From Chloroflexota bacterium (GTDB lineage Bacteria > Chloroflexota > Anaerolineae > CG2-30-64-16), in contig JAKPQT010000308.1 of NCBI GenBank assembly GCA_029555885.1, forward strand, positions 1 through 26,092: a stretch of 26,092 nucleotides of DNA, given 5' to 3'. The first letter of the stretch is position 1, and each line of letters begins with the position of its first letter. The notes beneath the pieces were generated by a model. It did no database searches and was not told where the DNA came from. It saw nothing but the letters and a program-made list of their open reading frames with translations. This document shows, in pieces, positions 19,490-26,092 of the stretch. The position numbers and the translations under genes are program-made.

Positions 19490-21730
19490 ATGAAAGGCAT
19501 CGAACGTCTGTGGACGGTCATCACCGTCCTGCTGCTGTTCGCTGTGTTCGCTGCACCCATTCAGGCCAGCGACCCCATCACCGGCGAACCCGACCTGGCT
19601 GGGCGTATCGACAATCGGCTAGATCCATTTACCGAGGCGCAACTGGAACTCAAAGCCTAGGCGCTTGAGGCCAAGCTCAACGGCAAAGTAAAGGACAAAG
19701 TGCACGAAGTCGCCAAGGGTCAGTTTGTCGAACTTGAGCTGGAAGGCACTGGTATGGTCTGGACCGTCATGGGCGAGTTCCAGGACCTGCCGCATAACTC
19801 CATCCCGCAGCCCGATCGCGCAGTGGACAACACTACGTTGTGGGTACCCGACTTCAGCAAGGCACACATGGATGCCCTTCTGTATGATCGCACCCCCGGC
19901 GTCAACTCGATGGCGAACTTCTATCTCGAACAGTCATCTGGCCGCTACACGATCGCCGGTGAGGCGACAGACTGGGTGCAGGTATCCGGGCCCGCTGCCT
20001 CCTATGATGATGACTTCAATCATCCCAGCGGCGGAAACCAGGTTTGGTACTTCCTGGATGAGACTATCGACGGCTGGTACGCTGCGCAGGTTGCAGCCGG
20101 CAAGACAGCTGACGAGATCAATGCGTATCTGAGCCAGTTCGACATCTGGGATCGCTATGACTATGATGGCGACGGCAACTTCGATGAACCGGATGGCTAC
20201 ATCGATACCTTCCAGTCTGTCCATGCGGGCATCGGCAACGAGTCGTGCTCGCCGGCTTGTGACGACTGGGCCATCTGGAGTCATAGTTGGTACGCATGGC
20301 AGAGCCGGACGGGCACGGCCGGGCCGGACTTCAACAAGCGCGGCGGTGTACAGGTCGGCAACAGCAACTATTGGGTTGGCAAGTACACCATCCAGCCGGA
20401 GAACGGTGGCGTCGGCGTCTTCACGCACGAATACGGCCATGATCTCGGCCTGCCGGATCTCTATGATACTTCCGGCGGTGAGAACGGAACCGGCTTCTGG
20501 ACGCTCATGTCGTCCGGTTCGTGGATGGGCGACGGCACCGAGGATATCGGCTCTAAGTCCAGCCACATGGGTGCGTGGGAGAAGTTCCAACTCGGCTGGC
20601 TGAACTACGAAATCGCCCAAGCTGGGAAGAAGTCCGAACATAAGCTTGGCCCGATGGAGTCCAACACCAAGCAGGCGCAGGCCCTGTTCGTTGTGCTGCC
20701 CAAGAAGGAAGTATTGGTCAACATTGGTTCGCCGCGCACTGGGAGCGGCTCCTTCTGCTACTACAGTGGCTCCGGGGACAATCTGGATAACCTGATGTTC
20801 CGCGAGTTCGACCTGGCGGCCGGCTCTGCCTTGAGCGCCTACACGCGCTATCAGATTGAGGCCAACTGGGACTACGCTTACCTGGTCGTCTCGACCGACA
20901 ACGGGGCGACCTGGACGCCTGTGCAGACCAACCGGTCGACGACGACGAACCCCAACGGTCAGAACCTGGGTTACGGGATTACCGGCAACCGGACGACCTG
21001 GAGCACGTTGACCGCGGACCTTTCCGCCTATACCGGTAAGGTGTTGCTCGGCTTCCGCTATATCACCGATGAGAACACTGGCGGCTTCGGCTTTATGGTG
21101 GATGATATCCAGATTACCGGCCAGGCGTTCGACGGGGCAGAAACCGATGCAGGCTGGACCTTCGTGCCGCCGAGCGGCTTCCGCGTGACCAACGGCCAGG
21201 AACTCCGGCTATATGACCACTACTACATCGCTGAGTTCCGCCAGTACCGGGGCTACGATAGCACGCTGAAGGTGGGGCCATACTTCTTCGGCTACACAAA
21301 TGATCCAGTAATGGCGGATTACGTGGATCACTTCCCCTACCAGGATGGTCTGCTGATTAACTACTGGGATACATCCCAGTCGAACAATCAGACGGCGCGT
21401 CATCCTGGCGCGGGCCTGCTGCTGCCGATCGACGCCCATCCTGCAGCACTGTACCGCGTGGACGGGCTTGTTTGGCGCAACCGGATACAGACCTACGATG
21501 CGACCTTCGGGCTGGAACCGACGGATGCGCTTAACTTGCACGTCAACAGCGTGCTGTCGCCCATCCCCAGCCTGCCGGCGGTGCCGGTATTCGACGACCG
21601 GATTCAGCACTACGATCCGGCCAACCCGCAGGGGAGCGTGAAGAACCCCAACACCAACACGCAGATTCGCGTCAAGAGCATCAGTGCTCAAGGCGGGTTC
21701 ATGCAGGTTGAGGTTCGCCCCGCGAAGTAA
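19490..21730 (+). pseudogene. M6-family (immune inhibitor A-like) secreted metalloprotease, interrupted by an in-frame TAG
   Basis: The reading frame of 746 codons encodes a secreted zinc metalloprotease. It opens with a signal peptide, MKGIERLWTVITVLLLFAVF, then a propeptide, the M6 catalytic domain with HEYGHDLGLPDLYD (His313, Glu314, His317 counting codons) and LMSSGSWMG, and a beta-sandwich region (YLVVSTDNGATW to FGFMVDDIQITG) typical of the family. Codon 57 (19658-19660) is TAG, while the same frame continues intact on both sides with recognisable family sequence. The stop separates signal peptide from enzyme, so an exported protease would not form unless the codon is misread or is a sequencing error. 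One change (CAG to TAG) explains it. GGAGG lies 4 nt before the ATG. Confidence 0.85.
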
Positions 21731-21748
21731 TGTAGCACGGCGGATTCG

Positions 21749-21789
21749 ATGGCCCCCGGCGGGAGACACTCCTCGACGGGGGCCATTTT
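21749..21789 (+). terminator. Intrinsic terminator after the M6 protease gene
   Basis: A 10-bp GC-rich stem (21749-21758 with 21777-21786) containing TGGCCCCCG/CGGGGGCCA ends in TTTT (21786-21789). The loop can form a small inner GGAG/CTCC pair. It lies 18 nt after the protease stop codon and just before the Nudix gene. Confidence 0.85.
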
Positions 21790-21822
21790 GTGTTTACACC
21801 AGATGCCAGGATGGAGGCTTTC

Positions 21823-22254
21823 ATGCGCCAGCGATTTCCCGTTGCGGTCCATCTGTTCTTCCAGATGGACGATAGGGTGCTGCTCTCGCGTCGCTACCAG
21901 ACGGGCTGGCACGATGGAGAGTACAGCGTGCCCGCGGGCCACGTCGAGGCCGGCGAGACGGTCACCGCGAGTGCAATACGTGAGGCAGCCGAGGAACTGG
22001 GCGTCAGCCTGACTCCTGCGGACCTGGCCGTTGTCCATGTAATGCACCGGCGCTCGGACGACGAGCGTGTGGACTTCTTCTGCCATGTGTGTTCGTGGGC
22101 TGGGGAAATCGTTAACGGCGAACCGGACAAATGCGACGACCTGCGCTGGTGTACGTTGACTGTCCTGCCAGAGAATGTCATCCCTTACATCCGGCACGCA
22201 CTGGCTTGCTGGCAGGCCGGGCTGACCTACAGCGAGTTCGGTTGGGACCAGTAG
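21823..22254 (+). CDS. Nudix hydrolase
   Basis: The 143-residue single-domain protein has a full Nudix box at residues 39-61 (G39-x5-E45-x7-R53-E54-x2-E57-E58-x-G60). The surrounding YSVPAGHVEAGET and the C-terminal YIRHALACWQAGLTYSEFGW resemble nucleotide-triphosphate-type Nudix pyrophosphatases; the substrate is unknown. It is not closely similar to the Nudix protein at 1561-2013. The start is ATG 21823, with TGGAGG 5 nt upstream; earlier in-frame starts (ATG 21811, GTG 21790) lack a ribosome site. It begins 33 bp after the M6 terminator, so it depends on read-through or on a promoter I could not identify. Confidence 0.87.
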   Translation: MRQRFPVAVHLFFQMDDRVLLSRRYQTGWHDGEYSVPAGHVEAGETVTASAIREAAEELGVSLTPADLAVVHVMHRRSDDERVDFFCHVCSWAGEIVNGEPDKCDDLRWCTLTVLPENVIPYIRHALACWQAGLTYSEFGWDQ

Positions 22255-22300
22255 AGGTGTTCTCCGCAAGGCTCCGTGGTGCGTTGCTTTGTTATGGTCT

Positions 22301-22367
22301 CTTAATTATTTTGTGAAGTGTTCTTAACGCACGCATAACTAAGTCTTAACCCGGCGTCCGTTATACT
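22301..22367 (+). promoter_or_regulatory. Pho-box array and -10 element for the second pst operon
   Basis: Hexamer cores fall on an exact 11-bp grid: CTTAAT (22301), a weak slot at 22312, CTTAAC (22323), CATAAC (22334) and CTTAAC (22345). The last repeat reads CTTAACCCGGC, identical to the central unit of the pstS1 array. TATACT (22362-22367) follows 11 bp after the last core, so the box occupies the -35 region as in PhoB-activated promoters. Predicted transcription starts near 22374, about 35 nt before the pstS2 ATG. Confidence 0.78.
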
Positions 22368-22408
22368 GTGCACAATGTGTCGTTCGAATGACGACCGCCG
22401 GAGGACGC

Positions 22409-23296
22409 ATGTCACGTCATGTCTATGGGGCCGGCCTGCTTGTGGCCGGTCTTTTGCTGTTGATGGTTACAGGCTGTGGCAGCCGTCAGGTGGCCGCAGG
22501 TCCGGAACCCGGAGCGGCCTCAGCCATCCAGAACAAGGGCTCCGATACGCTGGTAAATCTGGCGCTGGCTTGGGCTGAAGAGTACATGGGGCTTCACCCG
22601 GAGGTGCGCATCTCGGTGACGGGGGGCGGCTCCGGAACGGGCATTGCTGCCATCATCAACGGCACTGCCGACCTGGCGAATGCCTCGCGTGGGATGAAAG
22701 CGGAGGAGCGCGCTGAGGCGGAGGCAAACGGCATCCACCCTGTGGAGCATGTGGTTGCGCAAGATGCCATCGCCGTGGTCGTCAACCCCGCGAATCCCGT
22801 CCAGCAGCTCACCCTGCAGCAGCTCTCCGACATCTACATCGGCAAGATCACCAACTGGCGCGAGGTGGGCGGCGAGGATCGCCCCATCGTGCTGCTCTCG
22901 CGCGAGTCGAACTCCGGCACCTACGTCTACTTCCTCGAAAACGTCATCCGGCTCGGCGAGGAAAGCGACCTGCTCTTTTCCCCGGATACGCTGCTGATGC
23001 CGTCATCGGAGGGCATCAGCGCGGAGATACGCCACAACCCTAACGCCATCGGCTACGATGGGCTGGGCTACGTCACGCCGGACCAGAAGATGCTGGCTGT
23101 TGCGCGTGATGCCGCCGGGCCCTATGTGCTGCCTTCGGTGGAGACGGTCAACAACGGCACTTACCCCATTGCGCGGCCGCTCTATATGTACACCGCAGGC
23201 GAGCCACAAGGCCAGCTAAAAGCCTACCTGGATTATATTCTGAACGAGGGACAGGCCACGGTTGTGACCCTGGGCTTTGTCCCACTGCAGAAATAG
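22409..23296 (+). CDS. pstS: Phosphate-binding lipoprotein PstS (module 2)
   Basis: The 295-residue precursor has a lipoprotein signal ending MVTGC (Cys23) and a PstS-type binding domain with KGSDTLVNLALAWAEEY, VTGGGSGTGIAAIINGTADLANASR and SRESNSGTYVYFLE, which supply phosphate ligands in this family. It is shorter than PstS1, lacks the repeated PTAAPAE linker and differs in its ligand-loop sequences, so the two are old paralogues or were acquired separately. Start ATG 22409 follows GGAGG by 4 nt; the ATG at 22388 has no ribosome site. It is the first gene of the second pst operon, directly behind a Pho-box promoter. Confidence 0.93.
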   Translation: MSRHVYGAGLLVAGLLLLMVTGCGSRQVAAGPEPGAASAIQNKGSDTLVNLALAWAEEYMGLHPEVRISVTGGGSGTGIAAIINGTADLANASRGMKAEERAEAEANGIHPVEHVVAQDAIAVVVNPANPVQQLTLQQLSDIYIGKITNWREVGGEDRPIVLLSRESNSGTYVYFLENVIRLGEESDLLFSPDTLLMPSSEGISAEIRHNPNAIGYDGLGYVTPDQKMLAVARDAAGPYVLPSVETVNNGTYPIARPLYMYTAGEPQGQLKAYLDYILNEGQATVVTLGFVPLQK

Positions 23297-23306
23297 GAGC
23301 AAGACA

Positions 23307-24221
23307 TTGACCGCCGGCCAATCATCAGCCACCCGTGTCACGAGCCGCTGGAGCGAGTTCACGGTAGAAGCCCTCGTCCGGATTGCCGGGTTTTCCACCA
23401 TCGGCTTCGTGCTGCTGATCTTCCTGTTCCTGCTGCGCGAGGGCGTTCCCTTTTTCTTGACGGTGCCGCTGGAAAATCTCCTGAGCACGGCATGGTATCC
23501 CACCTTCGATAAATTCGGCACGCTGCCGCTGGTCCTCGGATCTCTCCTCGTCACGCTCACCGCCATCGTGATTGCCCTGCCACTCGGCGTGGCGACTGCG
23601 GTGTTTGTGCGCGAGGTCGCGCCGCCCTGGGCCCGCGAAGTCCTCAAGCCCATGATTGAGGTGCTGGCCGGCATTCCCTCGGTGGTGCTCGGCTTTTTCG
23701 GCATGACGCTCGTCGCGCCGTTGATCCGTGAGGTGCTCGGTGCGCCGACCGGTCTGACCGCCTTCACCGGCGCGCTGCTGCTCGCTTACATGGCGCTGCC
23801 CACCGTCATCAGCGTGGCGGAAGATGCGTTGGATGCGGTGCCGAAGAGCTACCGCGATGCGAGCCTGGCGATGGGCGCAACACAATGGCAGACCATCTGG
23901 CGGGTCGTCGTGCCGGCCGCGCGTTCGGGCATTCTGACCGCTGTCATGCTCGGGATGGGTCGCGCCATCGGTGAGACGATGGCGGTGATGATGGTGACAG
24001 GCAACGCGGCCCGCATGCCGTTGACGCTGGACTCGCTCATTCGCCCCGTACGCACAATGACGGCCACGATCGCGGCGGAGATGGGCGAGGTGGCCCGCGG
24101 CAGCACACACTACCACGCGCTGTTCGGCGTCGGCATTGCCCTGTTTGTCATCACTTTTTTGATCAATCTGGCCGCCGCGTCCGCCATCTTCCAGAAGCGG
24201 CGGCGGGGAGGTTTGCGCTGA
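23307..24221 (+). CDS. pstC: Phosphate ABC transporter permease PstC (module 2)
   Basis: The 304-residue membrane protein has about six helices and the MetI-like permease domain. PstC features include PMIEVLAGIPSVVLGFFGM, the ATPase-coupling loop YRDASLAMGATQWQTIWRVV and GMGRAIGETMAVMMVTGN. The start is set at TTG 23307: AGGAG (23295-23299), which overlaps the pstS2 stop codon, lies 7 nt before it and no ATG precedes the first helix. The gap to pstS2 is 10 bp, without the hairpins seen in module 1. Its stop codon overlaps the pstA2 ATG by one base (TGATG). Confidence 0.93.
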   Translation: MTAGQSSATRVTSRWSEFTVEALVRIAGFSTIGFVLLIFLFLLREGVPFFLTVPLENLLSTAWYPTFDKFGTLPLVLGSLLVTLTAIVIALPLGVATAVFVREVAPPWAREVLKPMIEVLAGIPSVVLGFFGMTLVAPLIREVLGAPTGLTAFTGALLLAYMALPTVISVAEDALDAVPKSYRDASLAMGATQWQTIWRVVVPAARSGILTAVMLGMGRAIGETMAVMMVTGNAARMPLTLDSLIRPVRTMTATIAAEMGEVARGSTHYHALFGVGIALFVITFLINLAAASAIFQKRRRGGLR

Positions 24222-25126
24222 TGGTTGGCCGTCCCCTCTTATTTCAAACTGCCACCTTCAGACCGGCGAATGCCAACACTGCCCGGCGATATATGATCCA
24301 GCGGATCGGGTTTGGGCTGCTGGTGCTGGCCTCCCTGGTGGTTGTCGTGCCCATCCTCTTCGTGGTGGCGGCTATCGTCGTGCGCGGTATCGGTGCGCTG
24401 AACTGGGAGTTCCTGACCGCGATGCCGCGTGATGGCATGAAGGCGGGCGGCATCTTCCCCGCCATCGTCGGCACGCTGCTACTCACACTCGGCACAGCCA
24501 TCGTTGCCATCCCCATCGGTGTCGGCGGCGCAATCTACCTGGCGGAGTACGCACGCGATAACTGGCTGACACGCGCCATCCGCCTTGCAATTGTCAACCT
24601 GGCCGGCATCCCATCGGTGGTCTATGGCCTGTTCGGGCTGGGCATGTTCGTCTTGTTCCTGCAATTCGGCACGTCCATCGTCGCGGGCGCGCTGACCCTG
24701 GCGATTATGACGCTGCCCGTCATTATCAGCACGGCAGAGGAGGCGCTGCGCGCCGTACCGGTGGAGTTCCGCACGGTCAGCGCCAGTCTGGGCGGCACGC
24801 GCTGGCAGGGTATCCGCAACATCGTGCTGCCGCAGGCGCTGCCGGGCATCATCACGGGCATCATCTTGGGGCTGCTGCGCGCCGCGGGTGAGACTGCGCC
24901 CATCCTGTTCACGGTTGCAGCATTCTATCTGCCGCGCCTGCCCCAGTCGCCCCTGGACCAGACGATGGCTCTGCCGTATCATCTGTACGTTATCAGCACC
25001 CAGGTGCCAGGCATGCCGGAGGAAGTCCAGTACGGCACCGCGCTGGTGCTGCTCATCCTGGTGCTGTCGCTCAATCTGGTGGCGACGCTCATCCGGAGCT
25101 ATTACCGGCGCAAGCGGCAGTGGTAG
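24221..25126 (+). CDS. pstA: Phosphate ABC transporter permease PstA (module 2)
   Basis: The 301-residue protein is a PstA of ordinary length. GGIFPAIVGTLLLTLGTAIVAIP, GGAIYLAEYARDNWL, VNLAGIPSVVYGLFGLGMF and the coupling loop FRTVSASLGGTRWQGIRNIV mark the family, with about six membrane helices. It lacks the roughly 120-residue insertion of PstA1. The ATG shares a base with the pstC2 stop codon, so translation is coupled. A 72-bp gap with a possible internal promoter separates it from pstB2. Confidence 0.93.
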   Translation: MVGRPLLFQTATFRPANANTARRYMIQRIGFGLLVLASLVVVVPILFVVAAIVVRGIGALNWEFLTAMPRDGMKAGGIFPAIVGTLLLTLGTAIVAIPIGVGGAIYLAEYARDNWLTRAIRLAIVNLAGIPSVVYGLFGLGMFVLFLQFGTSIVAGALTLAIMTLPVIISTAEEALRAVPVEFRTVSASLGGTRWQGIRNIVLPQALPGIITGIILGLLRAAGETAPILFTVAAFYLPRLPQSPLDQTMALPYHLYVISTQVPGMPEEVQYGTALVLLILVLSLNLVATLIRSYYRRKRQW

Positions 25127-25168
25127 CCGCGGTGCCGCTCGCGCAGCGCCATGCGCGCCGCGCGATTA

Positions 25169-25177
25169 TGGTACAAT
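25169..25177 (+). promoter_or_regulatory. Possible internal extended -10 promoter before pstB2
   Basis: TGGTACAAT gives an extended -10 with TACAAT (25172-25177) in the only sizeable gap of the second pst operon. The -35 region is weak. If used, transcription would start near 25184, 15 nt before the pstB2 ATG. Confidence 0.35.
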
Positions 25178-25198
25178 ATGCCAGAGGAAGCAGGCGGA

Positions 25199-25957
25199 AT
25201 GGCTGATACCAAGGTTCGCTTCGATCAGGTTTCGTATTTTTACGAGGGTGCCCAAGTCCTGAACAGCGTCACGTTGGACGTGCCGGCCCATGCCGTGACC
25301 GTGTTTCTCGGCCCGGCGGGCAGCGGCAAATCCACGCTGCTGCGGCTGGTCAATCGGCTGAACGACCTGCTGGACAACACGCGCATGTCCGGCCAGATTC
25401 TGCTCGACGGCCAGAACATCTACGGCGCCGGCATCTCCGTGCCGGAGCTGCGCCGGCGGGTCGGCATGGTGTTTGCGCTGCCGCTGCCGTTGCCGGGCAC
25501 GATTCGCGAGAACATCCTGTACGGTCCGCGGCTGGCAGGGATTCGCGACCATGCGCGCAGCGAAGAGATTGTGGTGCGCTGCCTGACGCAGGCCGCCCTG
25601 TGGGATGAAGTGAAGGATCGCCTGGATCAACCCTCCACATCGCTGTCCGGCGGCCAGCAGCAGCGGCTGTGCATTGCGCGCAGCCTCGCGCTGGAACCGG
25701 AGGTGCTGCTGCTCGACGAGCCGACCTCGGGCCTCGACCCCATCTCGACCGGCAAGGTGGAGGAGTCGCTCTACGAGCTGAAGCAGCACTATACGATCAT
25801 CATCGTGCCGCACAGCGTCCAGCAGGCGGCGCGCGTGGCCGACCATGCCGCGTTCTTCCTGATGGGTGAGTTGGTGGAGTATCAACCTGGCCGCAGGCTG
25901 TTCACGACCCCGCGCGACAAGCGCACTGAAGATTACATCACGGGGCGATTCGGATGA
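25199..25957 (+). CDS. PstB-like ABC ATPase with altered Q-loop (module 2)
   Basis: The 252-residue ATPase is PstB-like overall, ending [10 protein letters not shown] exactly as PstB1 does. It has Walker [10 protein letters not shown] (38-46), signature LSGGQ (149-153), Walker B VLLLDE (169-174) and His205. The Q-loop, FQKPNPFP in PstB1, reads FALPLPLP here, so the glutamine that contacts magnesium and couples ATP to the permease is Ala93. The switch region reads VPHSVQQA instead of VTHNMQQA. The gene is followed by a second pstB that overlaps it as ATGA. A specialised partner in a mixed ATPase pair is the likeliest reading, since the other motifs and the frame are intact. Start ATG 25199 has AGGAAG 8 nt upstream. 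Confidence 0.85.
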   Translation: MADTKVRFDQVSYFYEGAQVLNSVTLDVPAHAVTVFLGPAGSGKSTLLRLVNRLNDLLDNTRMSGQILLDGQNIYGAGISVPELRRRVGMVFALPLPLPGTIRENILYGPRLAGIRDHARSEEIVVRCLTQAALWDEVKDRLDQPSTSLSGGQQQRLCIARSLALEPEVLLLDEPTSGLDPISTGKVEESLYELKQHYTIIIVPHSVQQAARVADHAAFFLMGELVEYQPGRRLFTTPRDKRTEDYITGRFG

Positions 25958-26092
25958 GCGAGATCGAGCAGGCTAAGATTCGGGTCGAGGGCCTGAACTT
26001 CTATTATGGTGAGAAGCGGGCGCTGACCGACCTGCACCTGGCCATCCCGGAGCACAAGATTACCGCGCTCATCGGGCCGTCGGGCTGCGGCA
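25954..26092 (+). CDS. pstB: Second PstB ATPase of module 2, 3' end outside the window
   Basis: Only the first 46 codons are present. They read like a canonical PstB N-terminus: [21 protein letters not shown], then [11 protein letters not shown], the start of Walker A in the same form as PstB1. The ATG overlaps the pstB2 stop codon as ATGA, so the two ATPases are translationally coupled and probably made in similar amounts. Tandem pstB genes are known in Bacillus subtilis and Synechocystis pst operons. Whether this copy has a normal Q-loop cannot be seen here. Confidence 0.9.
   Translation, partial: MSEIEQAKIRVEGLNFYYGEKRALTDLHLAIPEHKITALIGPSGCG

Noticed and set aside
19700..19702. GTG 19700 as an alternative start for a cytoplasmic M6 protein
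   Set aside because: This GTG is a Val codon inside the conserved propeptide (KVHEVAKG), has no ribosome site, and a protein lacking the signal peptide makes no sense for a secreted protease.

Overview
The window is a GC-rich bacterial chromosomal segment with dense genes, short leaders and many ATGA-type stop/start overlaps. Lipoproteins with Pro/Ala/Thr-rich linkers, an M6 immune-inhibitor-A type protease, degenerate heptanucleotide repeats and the mix of gene families suggest a member of the Chloroflexota (Anaerolineae-like). That assignment is inference from gene content, because no rRNA marker is present.

Left part (1-8.4 kb), housekeeping and metabolism. A truncated tRNA-Asp (minus) has a clear promoter and lies beside an EamA-type exporter. 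A minus-strand group follows: ygfZ, lipM and a Nudix hydrolase, with a DUF503/YlxP gene further downstream. On the plus strand come coaBC (coenzyme A synthesis), an unknown 65-residue protein with a strong promoter, a GH13 alpha-glucosidase-like enzyme and a P1/S58 self-processing peptidase. Heptanucleotide and nonanucleotide repeats sit at gene ends, and one heptad tract lies in frame inside coaBC.

Middle part (8.5-16.9 kb), phosphate module 1. An OmpR-type response regulator and a PhoR-like histidine kinase are followed by a translationally coupled short-chain dehydrogenase, then pstS-pstC-pstA-pstB-phoU. A small, probably frameshifted HMA-like gene lies divergently before pstS. The pstS leader carries hexamer cores on an 11-bp grid (a Pho box like the cyanobacterial CTTAACCT type). 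Two strong hairpins separate pstS from pstC, and PstA has an unusually large extracytoplasmic insertion.

Right-centre part (16.9-22.3 kb), accessory genes. These are a short FTR1-family protein behind a CRP/FNR-like site placed as in a class II activated promoter, a 42-bp near-perfect palindrome, a flavodoxin, a COG4315 lipoprotein, a small SHOCT membrane protein, an M6 metalloprotease gene interrupted by an in-frame TAG, and a second Nudix hydrolase.

Right end (22.3-26.1 kb), phosphate module 2. A second operon, pstS2-pstC2-pstA2-pstB2-pstB3 (the last cut by the window edge), has its own 11-bp-grid Pho box sharing an identical 11-mer with that of module 1. PstB2 keeps Walker A, signature and Walker B motifs but lacks the Q-loop glutamine; PstB3 starts as a canonical PstB. 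The central theme is therefore one two-component system that probably controls two diverged Pst transporters, the second with a possibly asymmetric ATPase pair.
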